Shown in pieces: positions 16,795 through 25,813 of a stretch of DNA of 64,000 bases. The notes beneath the pieces are model-generated. The model searched no databases. It was given only the letters and a program-made list of their open reading frames with translations, and had not been told where the DNA came from. The first letter of the stretch is position 1. The number at the start of each line of letters is the position of its first letter. The stretch comes from JBFLXR01 sp040757065 (GTDB taxonomy: Bacteria > Pseudomonadota > Gammaproteobacteria > Burkholderiales > Gallionellaceae). Position numbers and translations under genes: made by a program. Where the stretch lies: contig JBFLXR010000009.1 of assembly GCA_040757065.1 (NCBI GenBank), positions 53,049 through 117,048 of the forward strand, read 5' to 3'.

Positions 16795-18141
16795 ATGAAC
16801 TCCCTACTCGCCATTCAAACCGGTCACAGCCACCTTTCCCGTCTGGTACTGTTGCGCAGCATCGCCGTCGGCGGGCAATGCGCCACGCTGGCACTGGCTT
16901 ATAAATTATTCGGCATGCAATTCGACTGGCTGCCGATGCTCGGCACTATCGCCGGCCTCGCCCTGCTAAATCTCGCCACTTGGTGGCGCTTGCGCCTGCC
17001 GCAACCCGTAGGCAACCCCGAACTGTTCGCACAACTCTGTGCCGACGTACTGGCACTTTCTGTTCTGCTTTATTATGCAGGCGGCTCGACCAACCCGTTT
17101 GTCTCGCTATTCCTGCTTCCATTGGTCATTGCCGCGGCTACCTTACCGAGCCGCTACACCTGGGCCATGGCGGCCATCACCACCGCCTGTTACACCCTGC
17201 TGATGAAATTCTATCTGCCGCTCCCCTATCCTCAGGAGGATGGCATGGCGATGGATGAAATGAGCATGGAGGCAATGGGGGACATGCCGCACGACATGCA
17301 CAGCCATATGATGCACATGGATCATGCCGCAGGCCCCAACGACGCTTTCAACATGCACGTGATCGGTATGTGGCTCGGCTTCGTCATCAGCGTCGCAGTA
17401 GTCGCTTACTTCGTCGTCAAAATGGCGCAGGCGGTTCGCGCGCGCGACGAGGCGCTGGCCCGCGCGCGCGAGAATACTTTGCGCAACGAACGCATTGTAG
17501 CGCTGGGCATTCAGGCCGCCGGGGCCGCACACGAAATGGGTACGCCGCTCTCCACCATGTCGGTCATCATCGGCGAGTTGCAACACGATACCGGCATTAC
17601 CGGCGAATCGCGCGACGGCCTCGACCTGCTGGACAGCCAAGTACGCGCCTGCAAACGTATCCTCGACAAACTACTCGCCAACGCACAGGATGCCGCCAAC
17701 GACGCGCCCACCCCGCTGGGGCCGTTTCTCGCGGAAGTACTCGACGAGTGGCAATTGCTGCGCCCGGAAGTCCATTATCAGTATCGCTTCGAAGACGCAA
17801 ACTCCGCCGGCCGCATCACGTCCGGCGTTGCGCTGCGCGCTGCCCTGATGAATCTGCTGAACAATGCCGCCGATGTTTCGCCCGAGCGGATCGAAATTCA
17901 GGCGCATTGCGATGCCGGACAATTTATATTCAAGATTCACGACCACGGTCCCGGACTCACCCCGGAAAACGCCGCCCAAGCCGGCTCCGCCTTTTTTACC
18001 ACCAAACAGGAAGGACGCGGACTCGGACTGTTCCTCGCCAATGCCACGCTGGAGCAACTCGGCGGCCGGGTGCGCCTATTCAACCGCGAGGGGGGCGGAG
18101 CCACCACTGAAGTTACCTTACCGTTGCAGGCAAACGCATGA
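16795..18141 (+). CDS. regB: redox sensor histidine kinase RegB/PrrB/RoxS-like
   Basis: A 448-residue inner-membrane kinase. Six N-terminal hydrophobic segments include the quinone-binding heptapeptide GGSTNPF (residues 96-102). The H-box holds the phospho-acceptor His246 (GAAHEMGTPLSTMS) and the redox-active Cys is at 286 (VRACKRILDKLL). N, G1 and G2 ATP-binding motifs follow (NLLNNAAD, DHGPGL, GRGLGLFLA). The family senses oxygen and redox state through quinones. Residues 151-188, between two membrane segments, form an unusual loop with 11 Met and 6 His. The stop overlaps regA by ATGA. Confidence 0.92.
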   Translation: MNSLLAIQTGHSHLSRLVLLRSIAVGGQCATLALAYKLFGMQFDWLPMLGTIAGLALLNLATWWRLRLPQPVGNPELFAQLCADVLALSVLLYYAGGSTNPFVSLFLLPLVIAAATLPSRYTWAMAAITTACYTLLMKFYLPLPYPQEDGMAMDEMSMEAMGDMPHDMHSHMMHMDHAAGPNDAFNMHVIGMWLGFVISVAVVAYFVVKMAQAVRARDEALARARENTLRNERIVALGIQAAGAAHEMGTPLSTMSVIIGELQHDTGITGESRDGLDLLDSQVRACKRILDKLLANAQDAANDAPTPLGPFLAEVLDEWQLLRPEVHYQYRFEDANSAGRITSGVALRAALMNLLNNAADVSPERIEIQAHCDAGQFIFKIHDHGPGLTPENAAQAGSAFFTTKQEGRGLGLFLANATLEQLGGRVRLFNREGGGATTEVTLPLQANA

Positions 18142-18683
18142 ACAATCCGGTCAATGAGTCACCTTCGCTGTTGCTAGTCGACGATGACGCCACATTTTGC
18201 AATGTGCTGGCGCGCGCGCTAAGCAAACGCGGCTTCGCCGTCGCAGTCGCCCACAGCGTGGAAACAGCCTTGCCGCTGGCGCAATCCAATCCGCCGGAGT
18301 TCGCCGTAGTCGACCTCAAAATGGGCGGCGCGTCCGGTCTGGTACTGATTCAAGCGCTGCACGAGCTCGACCCCGCCACCCGCATTGTAGTCCTGACGGG
18401 CTATGCCAGCATCGCCACGGCTGTGGAAGCCATCAAGCTCGGCGCCACTCAGTACCTGTCGAAACCGGCCAATGCCGACGAGATCGTCGCCGCCTTCGGT
18501 CATGCCGCCAGCGCAGAAATTCCGCTGACCGCCCAACCGCCCAGCGTCGAACGCATGGAATGGGAGCATATTCAGCGCGTGCTTCAGGAACATCAGGGCA
18601 ACATCTCGGCAACGGCCCGTGCACTCAACATGCACCGGCGCACACTACAAAGAAAACTTTCCAAACGCCCGGTCAGCGATTGA
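18138..18683 (+). CDS. regA: response regulator RegA/PrrA/ActR-like
   Basis: A 181-residue two-domain regulator. The receiver domain has the acidic patch LLVDDDA, phospho-acceptor Asp in FAVVDLKMGGASG, Thr in VVLTGYAS, and Lys in YLSKPANAD. The C-terminal Fis-type helix-turn-helix is GNISATARALNMHRRTLQRK, nearly identical to the conserved RegA/PrrA recognition helix. Together with RegB it controls respiration, carbon and nitrogen fixation genes in relatives. It overlaps regB by 4 bases. Confidence 0.93.
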   Translation: MNNPVNESPSLLLVDDDATFCNVLARALSKRGFAVAVAHSVETALPLAQSNPPEFAVVDLKMGGASGLVLIQALHELDPATRIVVLTGYASIATAVEAIKLGATQYLSKPANADEIVAAFGHAASAEIPLTAQPPSVERMEWEHIQRVLQEHQGNISATARALNMHRRTLQRKLSKRPVSD

Positions 18684-18707
18684 CACCTACCCAGACACAA
18701 ATACTTT
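18680..18707 (+). promoter_or_regulatory. possible promoter of the NarL-type regulator
   Basis: A perfect TTGACA (18680-18685, overlapping the regA stop) is followed after 16 bases by TACTTT (18702-18707). A better -10, TATGAT at 18712-18717, has too long a spacing. It is the only candidate promoter seen before the gene at 18748. Confidence 0.35.
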
Positions 18708-18747
18708 AGAGTATGATTTAGTAATTGGATAGAGCGGAGACATTACC

Positions 18748-19407
18748 ATGCAAATTTTGCTGGCTGACGACCATGCGTTGTTTCGAGACGGCATGAGCTA
18801 TGTATTGCAACAACTCGGCGAAAATGTCGAGGTGTTGAACGCCGCCAATTTTGGCGATGCCAAGAAGCTCGCGCAGGAACAGCGCGACATCCGGCTTGTA
18901 CTGCTTGACCTGAACATGCCCGGCAGCGAAGGCGTGCAATCCGTCCGTTATTTTCACCAAAGTTTCCCCGACATCCCGCTGGTCGTCGTCTCCGGCTCGG
19001 AACAGCGCGAAGACATCGAAAAAGTGATGGAATACGGCGCAATGGGCTTTATTTCCAAAATGTCTTCCGGCAAAACCATGCTGAACGCACTGCGTCTGGT
19101 TTTGGACGGCGGGATATATCTGCCGCCGCAACTCCTCCAGCAAAGCGTGCCCAAACTGGAGCCGAACCGCGTGGACAAGCGCAGCCAGAACACCAACAAA
19201 TACGGCCTGACCGGCCGCCAGATGGAAGCCTTGCATTATCTGGCGCAAGGGATGTCCAACAAGGAAATTTCCAAACACATGGGACTGGCGGAAGGTACGG
19301 TTAAAATTCACATTGCAGCTATTTATCAGGTGCTGCATGTCGGTAGCCGTATGGAAGCGGTGCGCGCCGCCGAACGCCTCGGACTACTGGAAAACAGCCC
19401 GCAATAA
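18748..19407 (+). CDS. NarL/LuxR-family response regulator
   Basis: A 219-residue regulator: a receiver domain with LLADDHALFRDG, the phospho-acceptor in LVLLDLNMPGSEG, VVSGSE and FISKMSS, and a C-terminal LuxR helix-turn-helix (LTGRQMEALHYLAQGMSNKE, then AEGTVKIHIAAIYQVL). A GGAG site precedes the ATG. No dedicated kinase is adjacent, so its partner may be elsewhere or RegB. Target genes are unknown. Confidence 0.9.
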   Translation: MQILLADDHALFRDGMSYVLQQLGENVEVLNAANFGDAKKLAQEQRDIRLVLLDLNMPGSEGVQSVRYFHQSFPDIPLVVVSGSEQREDIEKVMEYGAMGFISKMSSGKTMLNALRLVLDGGIYLPPQLLQQSVPKLEPNRVDKRSQNTNKYGLTGRQMEALHYLAQGMSNKEISKHMGLAEGTVKIHIAAIYQVLHVGSRMEAVRAAERLGLLENSPQ

Positions 19408-19435
19408 TCCCGGTTATCCCCGCGAGGCTGGTTGC

Positions 19436-19444
19436 TGGTAGAAT
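19436..19444 (+). promoter_or_regulatory. extended -10 promoter of ftsK
   Basis: TGGTAGAAT is an extended -10 element 33 bases before the ftsK start. No convincing -35 was found. Confidence 0.4.
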
Positions 19445-19477
19445 CGGCGGCGTTGCTTTGCATCTATCGGATTCCGC

Positions 19478-21757
19478 ATGCCCCCGAACACCACGGAAGA
19501 TAAAGCCCTTCCCCTTCCCGCCAGGCTAGTCGCACTGTTGCGCGAGTCGCGCTGGCTGCTGCTGATCGCCCTGACACTCTATGTCGTGCTGGCACTGTAC
19601 GGCTACGATCCGAACGATCCGGCGTGGTCGCACAACGGCAGCAACACCGTCACCCGCAATCCCGGCGGTGTACTTGGGGCATGGCTGTCCGACCTGCTAC
19701 TGTATGTATTTGGTTTCTCGGCATGGTGGTGGGTTGCCTTGCTGGCTCAGCGGGTCTGGGCGAATTACCACGGCCTGCGCGGCGGCGGCATTTTCGACCG
19801 ACGCAGCTTCTGGGCGGCCTTGACCGGCTTCTGCGTCCTGCTGTTCGCCAGCAGCAGCCTCGAAGCGCTGCGCATGTACAGCCTGCACGTTACTCTGCCG
19901 CAGGAACCGGGCGGCATGCTGGGTCTGTTTTTCAGTCATTACCTGATGCAGTTCGTCGGCTTCACCGGCGCAACCCTGCTGTTGCTGGCGCTGATCGCTG
20001 TCGGCCTCAGCCTGTTCAGCGGGCTGTCTTGGCTGCGCCTGATGGATGCGCTCGGCGCACTGGTAGAAATCCTCTACCTCTGGTTGCGTACCGCCTGGCA
20101 GACCCGGCAAGATAAGCGCATCGGCGCACAAGCCGTACAACAGCGCGAAGTCGTCGTAAAGGAAGAAAAGAAGCGGGTGGAAGAACACCAGCCGATCCAC
20201 ATCGAAATGCCGGTCGTCGAAGTTCAGAAATCCAGCCGCATCGTCGAGGAAAAACAAGCCCCGCTGTTTTCCGACATGCCGGATTCGCCTCTGCCGCCGC
20301 TGCATTTGCTCGACCAGCCGAACGGTGAAGTCGAAGTTATTTCAACCGAAACGCTGGAGTTTACTTCCCGGCTGATTGAACGCAAATTAAAAGAGTTCGG
20401 CGTCGAAGTCAAAGTCGTCGCTGCCTATCCCGGGCCGGTGATTACCCGCTATGAAATCGACCCCGCCACCGGCGTAAAGGGCAGCCAGATCACCAACCTG
20501 ATGAAAGATCTGGCGCGCGCGCTGTCCGTCGTCAGCATCCGTGTGGTCGAAACTATTCCCGGCAAAACTTATATGGCATTGGAATTACCAAACCCCAAGC
20601 GTCAGATGGTGCAGCTCTCGGAAATTCTAGGCTCGCAAGCCTACGCCGAAATGGGTTCCGCGCTCACCATCGCGATGGGCAAGGACATTTCCGGCAAGCC
20701 TGTAGTTGCCGACCTGGCCAAGATGCCGCACGTTCTGGTCGCCGGCACCACCGGCTCCGGCAAATCGGTGGCCATCAACGCCATGATTCTCAGCCTGCTC
20801 TACAAGGCTACGCCGCAACAAGTGCGTTTGGTGCTGATCGACCCCAAGATGCTGGAACTCTCGGTCTACGAAGGCATTCCGCACTTGCTGGCGCCGGTCG
20901 TGACCGACATGCGGCAGGCCGCTTCGGCGCTGAATTGGTGCGTGCAGGAAATGGATCGCCGCTACCGCCTGATGTCCTCGCTCGGCGTGCGCAACATTGC
21001 CGGTTATAACCAAAAAGTGCGTGACGCCATCAAAGCGGAGCAACCGCTTACCAACCCCTTCTCGCTGACACCGGATAATCCCGAGGCATTGGAAGAATTG
21101 CCGCTGATCGTGGTTTTCATCGACGAACTGGCCGACCTGATGATGGTGGTGGGCAAAAAGATCGAAGAACTGATCGCTCGTCTGGCGCAAAAGGCGCGCG
21201 CCTCCGGCATGCACCTGGTATTGGCCACCCAACGCCCGTCGGTCGACGTGATTACCGGCCTGATTAAGGCCAACGTCCCGACCCGAGTTGCATTCCAAGT
21301 CTCCAGCAAGATCGACTCGCGCACCATTCTCGACCAGCAAGGCGCAGAGGCTCTGCTCGGTCAGGGCGACATGCTCTACCTGCCGCCGGGCACCGGCTAT
21401 CCGCAACGCGTACACGGCGCCTTTGTTTCCGATCAGGAAGTCCATCACGTCGCGGAATATCTAAAAGCGCAAGGCATGCCGCAATACATTGAAGGCATTC
21501 TCACTTCGCTGGACGAACCGGAAGCGGACAGCGAGAGCGAAGGGGGCGGCGATGCCGAGGCCGATCCGCTGTACGATCAGGCCGTAGAGATTGTACTCAA
21601 ATCGCGCCGCGCCTCCATCTCGCTGGTACAGCGTCACTTGCGTATCGGCTACAACCGCGCCGCGCGGTTGGTCGAACAAATGGAACGCGCCGGCATTGTG
21701 TCGCCGATGCAAAGCAACGGCAATCGCGAAGTCATTGCGCCCGCGCGCGCCGAGTAG
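19478..21757 (+). CDS. ftsK: DNA translocase FtsK
   Basis: A 759-residue septal DNA pump. The N-terminus has four or more hydrophobic segments (about residues 20-190), followed by a short charged linker. The RecA-like motor has Walker A (AGTTGSGKSVAIN, near residue 425) and Walker B (LIVVFIDELADLMMVVG), plus ATQRPSVDVITG. The C-terminal gamma winged helix is intact (RRASISLVQRHLRIGYNRAA). It aligns chromosome dimers at dif with XerCD. lolA follows 13 bases after the stop. Confidence 0.97.
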   Translation: MPPNTTEDKALPLPARLVALLRESRWLLLIALTLYVVLALYGYDPNDPAWSHNGSNTVTRNPGGVLGAWLSDLLLYVFGFSAWWWVALLAQRVWANYHGLRGGGIFDRRSFWAALTGFCVLLFASSSLEALRMYSLHVTLPQEPGGMLGLFFSHYLMQFVGFTGATLLLLALIAVGLSLFSGLSWLRLMDALGALVEILYLWLRTAWQTRQDKRIGAQAVQQREVVVKEEKKRVEEHQPIHIEMPVVEVQKSSRIVEEKQAPLFSDMPDSPLPPLHLLDQPNGEVEVISTETLEFTSRLIERKLKEFGVEVKVVAAYPGPVITRYEIDPATGVKGSQITNLMKDLARALSVVSIRVVETIPGKTYMALELPNPKRQMVQLSEILGSQAYAEMGSALTIAMGKDISGKPVVADLAKMPHVLVAGTTGSGKSVAINAMILSLLYKATPQQVRLVLIDPKMLELSVYEGIPHLLAPVVTDMRQAASALNWCVQEMDRRYRLMSSLGVRNIAGYNQKVRDAIKAEQPLTNPFSLTPDNPEALEELPLIVVFIDELADLMMVVGKKIEELIARLAQKARASGMHLVLATQRPSVDVITGLIKANVPTRVAFQVSSKIDSRTILDQQGAEALLGQGDMLYLPPGTGYPQRVHGAFVSDQEVHHVAEYLKAQGMPQYIEGILTSLDEPEADSESEGGGDAEADPLYDQAVEIVLKSRRASISLVQRHLRIGYNRAARLVEQMERAGIVSPMQSNGNREVIAPARAE

Positions 21758-21770
21758 GAAAGCAGGAAAC

Positions 21771-22391
21771 ATGCTCAAAAAACTTTTTACCGGCTGGCTG
21801 CTGTGCAGCCTCTCATTTACCGCACAGGCCGGCGGCGTAGAAAAACTGAAAAGCTTCATTTCAGCAACCCGTTCCGGTCAGGCCAACTTCACGCAAACCG
21901 TGTTCGATCGCAACGGTAAGAAAACACAATCGGCCTCCGGCACGATGCAATTCGTCCGCCCGGGCAAATTCCGCTGGTCTTACCAAAAACCCTATGAACA
22001 ACTGATCGTCGGCGACGGCGCGAAATTCTGGATGTACGATGTCGACCTGAATCAGGTTAGCGTCAAGAAGCTCGATCAGGCGCTCGGCAGCAGTCCCGCC
22101 GCCCTGCTGGCGGGCAGCAACGAAATCGAGCGCGGCTTCGTGCTGAAGGACACCGGCAGCAAGGATGCGCTGGATTGGCTGGAAGCTGCCCCGCGCAACC
22201 GCGACACCAGTTTCGAAAATATCCGCATGGCCTTCGACGCACAAGGTGACCTCGCCGTAATGGAGTTATCCGACGCATTCGGCAACCATACTGTGTTGCG
22301 CTTCTCCGGTCTGCAACGCAACCCGGCGTTGTCGCCCGGCCTGTTCAAGTTCTCGCCCCCCAAAGGTGCTGACGTGATCGGCGGAGAGTAA
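21771..22391 (+). CDS. lolA: outer-membrane lipoprotein carrier protein LolA
   Basis: A 206-residue periplasmic chaperone. The start at 21771 follows an AGGAAA site and begins a clear signal peptide (MLKKLFTGWLLCSLSFTAQA). The mature part shows the LolA pattern: ATRSGQANFTQTVFDRNGK, FRWSYQKPYEQLIVGDG, FWMYDVDLNQV, and the C-terminal FKFSPPKGADVI. It shuttles lipoproteins from LolCDE to LolB. The ftsK-lolA-rarA-serS order is common in beta- and gammaproteobacteria. Confidence 0.95.
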   Translation: MLKKLFTGWLLCSLSFTAQAGGVEKLKSFISATRSGQANFTQTVFDRNGKKTQSASGTMQFVRPGKFRWSYQKPYEQLIVGDGAKFWMYDVDLNQVSVKKLDQALGSSPAALLAGSNEIERGFVLKDTGSKDALDWLEAAPRNRDTSFENIRMAFDAQGDLAVMELSDAFGNHTVLRFSGLQRNPALSPGLFKFSPPKGADVIGGE

Positions 22392-22402
22392 GCGCCACCA
22401 CC

Positions 22403-23731
22403 ATGACCGCTGCTCAAGACAATCTGTTCGACACGCCATTACCCGCTGCTCCGCTGGCTGAACAGTTACGCCCCAAGCACATCGACGAAGTCATCGGGCA
22501 AACGCATTTGCTCGGCCCCGGCAAACCATTACGGCTAGCCTTTGAATCGGGCAAACTCCATTCCATGATTCTCTGGGGACCGCCCGGCGTCGGAAAGACC
22601 ACGCTGGCACGCCTGATGGCGCACGCTTTCGATGCGGAATTCGTCCCGCTGTCGGCCGTATTGTCCGGCGTCAAAGATATTCGCGACGCCATTGCCCAAG
22701 CTCAACTGGTACTACAACAAAACGGACGACACACCATCCTGTTCGTCGACGAAGTGCACCGCTTCAACAAATCGCAGCAAGACGCCTTCCTGCCTTATGT
22801 CGAACAGGGCTTGGTCACATTCATCGGCGCAACCACCGAAAATCCCTCGTTCGAGGTAAACAGTGCGTTGTTGTCGCGCGCGCAGGTATATGTGCTGCAA
22901 TCGCTGTCGGAAGCCGAGCTCGGCCAACTGTTCGAACGCGCTTGCAGCCACGCCCTGCACAACATTGCTTTCGAGCCTGCAGCCAAGGAACGCGTGATCG
23001 GTTATGCCGATGGCGATGCCCGCCGCCTGTTGAATGTACTGGAACAATTACAAACCGCCGCGCAAACCGCACATATCGAGCGGATCGATAGTGCCTTCCT
23101 CGATAGCACACTGGCGCAAAACTTGCGCCGCTTCGATAAAGGCGGCGAAGCCTTCTACGACCAGATTTCCGCATTGCACAAATCGGTACGCGGCTCCAAT
23201 CCCGATGCTGCGCTCTACTGGCTGGTGCGCATGCTGGACGGCGGTGCCGACCCGCGCTATCTGGCGCGACGCATCGTGCGCATGGCGTGGGAAGACATCG
23301 GCCTCGCCGACCCGCGTGCCGTACAACTCACACTGGATGCCGCCGAAACTTATGAACGGCTCGGCTCGCCGGAAGGCGAACTGGCGCTGGCCCAGGCCAT
23401 TCTCTATCTCGCCGTCGCCGCCAAGTCGAATGCGGGTTATGTGGCGTATAATGCCGCCCGCGCTTTCGTCAAACAGGACACATCGCGCCCGGTGCCGCTA
23501 CACCTGCGCAACGCGCCGACCAAACTGATGAAGCAGCTCGACTACGGCAAAAATTATCGCTACGCGCACGACGAAGCGGGTGGGTATGCCGCAGGCGAAA
23601 ATTATTTCCCGGAAGGCATGCCGGAGGTGAGCTTTTACGAGCCGACCGACCGCGGGCTGGAAGGCAAAATTGCTGAAAAACTAACGCATCTGCGCGCACT
23701 CGACGCGCAAGCGCGAAAACGAAATGAATAA
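22403..23731 (+). CDS. rarA: replication-associated recombination protein A (RarA/MgsA)
   Basis: A 442-residue clamp-loader-like AAA+ ATPase: LAEQLRPKHIDEVIGQTHLL, Walker A GPPGVGKTTLA, Walker B LFVDEVHRFNKSQQDAFLP, sensor-1 IGATTENPSFE, and the C-terminal tetramerisation region with LYWLVRMLDGGADP. It acts at stalled forks. Its 3' end overlaps the methyltransferase gene by 8 bases. Confidence 0.96.
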   Translation: MTAAQDNLFDTPLPAAPLAEQLRPKHIDEVIGQTHLLGPGKPLRLAFESGKLHSMILWGPPGVGKTTLARLMAHAFDAEFVPLSAVLSGVKDIRDAIAQAQLVLQQNGRHTILFVDEVHRFNKSQQDAFLPYVEQGLVTFIGATTENPSFEVNSALLSRAQVYVLQSLSEAELGQLFERACSHALHNIAFEPAAKERVIGYADGDARRLLNVLEQLQTAAQTAHIERIDSAFLDSTLAQNLRRFDKGGEAFYDQISALHKSVRGSNPDAALYWLVRMLDGGADPRYLARRIVRMAWEDIGLADPRAVQLTLDAAETYERLGSPEGELALAQAILYLAVAAKSNAGYVAYNAARAFVKQDTSRPVPLHLRNAPTKLMKQLDYGKNYRYAHDEAGGYAAGENYFPEGMPEVSFYEPTDRGLEGKIAEKLTHLRALDAQARKRNE

Positions 23732-24464
23732 CGCAACCGATACTGCCGCCCGCCCTACCGAGCGGGCGAACACCGACAAGTGGCCCGAGCACGCTGCCGC
23801 ACCGAACACCCATAACCGGGTGCTGGAACTGGTGCGTCACTACCTGCCCGATGCCGCAGGCAAAACAATCTGCGACCTTCCCTGCGGCGCAGGTGCGTTC
23901 TCGGCACGTTTAGCCGAACTGGGGGCGAATGTCACCGCCGTGGACATCGAAGCAGTGGAGCCGTTTTACTTCGACCCGGCCAAACGTGTGCTGGCCGATG
24001 CCAACTTGCGCTTGCCATTCGACGATGGGGCGTTCGATGCCATGGTGTCCATCGAAGGCATTGAACACTTAGAGAACCCTTCGTTTTTCCTGCGCGAATG
24101 CGCCCGCATCGTCAAACCGGGCGGTTGGGTGGTTCTCTCCACGCCGAACATCGACAGCCTGCGCTCGCGCCGCTCGACATTTCTGCACGGATTCCCGAAA
24201 TATTTTCAGCCGAAAACGGCGGAACGCAAAGACGCCTACCACCTGCACCCGATCGATATGACGTTCGTGCGCGGCGCGCTGCGCAAAACCGATCTGACGC
24301 TGATTGAGGTCGCCGTTAACCGGCTCACCGACCGCAATTTTTTCCGCGAGTTGCTGCGCCCGCTGATGACGCGCAAGCTGCCGTCGGAACTGCGCGGCCC
24401 GATCCCGTATTACGGCGAAGTGATTATTTACATACTGCAAAAGCAAGCAAACAATCGAGGTTGA
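23724..24464 (+). CDS. class I SAM-dependent methyltransferase
   Basis: A 246-residue methyltransferase with the SAM motif ICDLPCGAGAFSARLAELG, VTAVDIE, the DGAFDAMVSIEGIEHL segment and VKPGGWVVLSTPN. It is translationally coupled to rarA and lies 1 base before serS. The substrate is not apparent; sugars, quinones and small metabolites are all possible for this group. Confidence 0.85.
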   Translation: MNNATDTAARPTERANTDKWPEHAAAPNTHNRVLELVRHYLPDAAGKTICDLPCGAGAFSARLAELGANVTAVDIEAVEPFYFDPAKRVLADANLRLPFDDGAFDAMVSIEGIEHLENPSFFLRECARIVKPGGWVVLSTPNIDSLRSRRSTFLHGFPKYFQPKTAERKDAYHLHPIDMTFVRGALRKTDLTLIEVAVNRLTDRNFFRELLRPLMTRKLPSELRGPIPYYGEVIIYILQKQANNRG

Positions 24465-24465
24465 T

Positions 24466-25803
24466 ATGCTGGACATCCAAACCCTACGCACCGATCTGAA
24501 CGGCGTCGCCGCCCGACTGGCAACGCGCGGCTTCGCGCTCGACACCGCCCGCTTCGAACAACTGGAAAGCGAGCGCAAAACCATTCAGGTGCGCACGCAG
24601 GAGCTGCAAGCGAAACGCAACGCCACCTCCAAGCAAATCGGTCAGGCAAAAGCCAAAGGCGAGGATATATCGGCCATCATGGAAGAAGTCGCCAGCCTCG
24701 GCGACGAGCTAAAACAACTGGAAGCGCAGTTGGCGCAGGTACAGGACGATTTGCACGCCTTCCTCGCCGTGATTCCCAACACCCCGCACGCCGACGTGCC
24801 AGCAGGCAAATCGGAAGCGGACAACGTGGAAGTACGCCGCGTCGGCACCCCGCCCGTATTCGATTTTGAAGTGAAAGACCATGTTTCGGTCGGCGAAGGC
24901 CTGGGCGGACTGGATTTCGAAACTGCCGCCAAAATCAGTGGTGCCCGCTTCTCACTACTGAAAGGTCCGCTGGCGCGTCTGCACCGCGCCTTGGCGCAGT
25001 TCATGCTGGACACGCACACAGAGCAACACGGCTATACCGAACTGTATGTGCCCTACATCGTGAATGCCGATTCGATGCGTGGTACCGGCCAGTTGCCGAA
25101 GTTCGAGACCGACCTCTTTAGAGTTACCACACAACCCATTGCCAATAGGCTTTTAGCAGATGTTGCTCCTGAGATTGTAAGATTCGAAGAAAACGGCGGT
25201 TTCTTCTTAATCCCCACCGCAGAGGTGCCGGTCACCAACATCGTGCGCGACAGCATTATTCCCGCCGAACAACTGCCGCTGAGATTCGTCGCCCATACCC
25301 CCTGCTTCCGCAGCGAAGCCGGCTCCTACGGCCGCGACACGCGCGGCATGATCCGCCAGCACCAGTTCGAAAAAGTAGAACTGGTACAGATCGTCCACCC
25401 GGATGAATCGTACGCCGCACTGGAAGGTCTGCTGGGCCATGCCGAAACCATTTTGCAGAAACTCGACCTGCCCTACCGCGTGGTTAAATTGTGTACCGGC
25501 GACATGGGCTTCTCGTCAGCCACCACTTACGACATTGAAGTCTGGCTACCCGCGCAGAACACCTATCGCGAGATTTCTTCCTGCTCCAATTTCGAAGCCT
25601 TCCAAGCGCGCCGGATGCACGCCAGATTCCGCAATGCGCAAGGCAAGCCGGAGTTGGCACACACTCTCAACGGATCCGGTTTGGCTGTGGGGCGCACACT
25701 GGTAGCCATTCTGGAAAACTACCAGCAGGCAGACGGCAGCGTCATCGTACCGGAAGCCCTGCGCCCCTACATGGGCGGCACAGCACGCATTCAAGCGGCG
25801 TAA
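24466..25803 (+). CDS. serS: seryl-tRNA synthetase
   Basis: A 445-residue class II synthetase. The N-terminal coiled-coil arm that binds the tRNA long variable arm spans about residues 30-110. Motifs 2 and 3 are seen in FRSEAGSYGRDTRGMIRQHQF and LNGSGLAVGRTLVAILENYQ. At 445 residues it is longer than the usual 425-430. The extra residues fall in a segment (about 217-245, DNA 25114-25200) with AGA, AGG and TTA codons that are rare in neighbouring genes. The cognate tRNA-Ser(CGA) gene lies 1.5 kb downstream. Confidence 0.97.
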   Translation: MLDIQTLRTDLNGVAARLATRGFALDTARFEQLESERKTIQVRTQELQAKRNATSKQIGQAKAKGEDISAIMEEVASLGDELKQLEAQLAQVQDDLHAFLAVIPNTPHADVPAGKSEADNVEVRRVGTPPVFDFEVKDHVSVGEGLGGLDFETAAKISGARFSLLKGPLARLHRALAQFMLDTHTEQHGYTELYVPYIVNADSMRGTGQLPKFETDLFRVTTQPIANRLLADVAPEIVRFEENGGFFLIPTAEVPVTNIVRDSIIPAEQLPLRFVAHTPCFRSEAGSYGRDTRGMIRQHQFEKVELVQIVHPDESYAALEGLLGHAETILQKLDLPYRVVKLCTGDMGFSSATTYDIEVWLPAQNTYREISSCSNFEAFQARRMHARFRNAQGKPELAHTLNGSGLAVGRTLVAILENYQQADGSVIVPEALRPYMGGTARIQAA

Positions 25804-25813
25804 GCCCTCCGCC

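Noticed and set aside
18699..18717. TATGAT (18712-18717) as the -10 paired with TTGACA at 18680
   Set aside because: The 26-base spacing is too long for a sigma-70 promoter.
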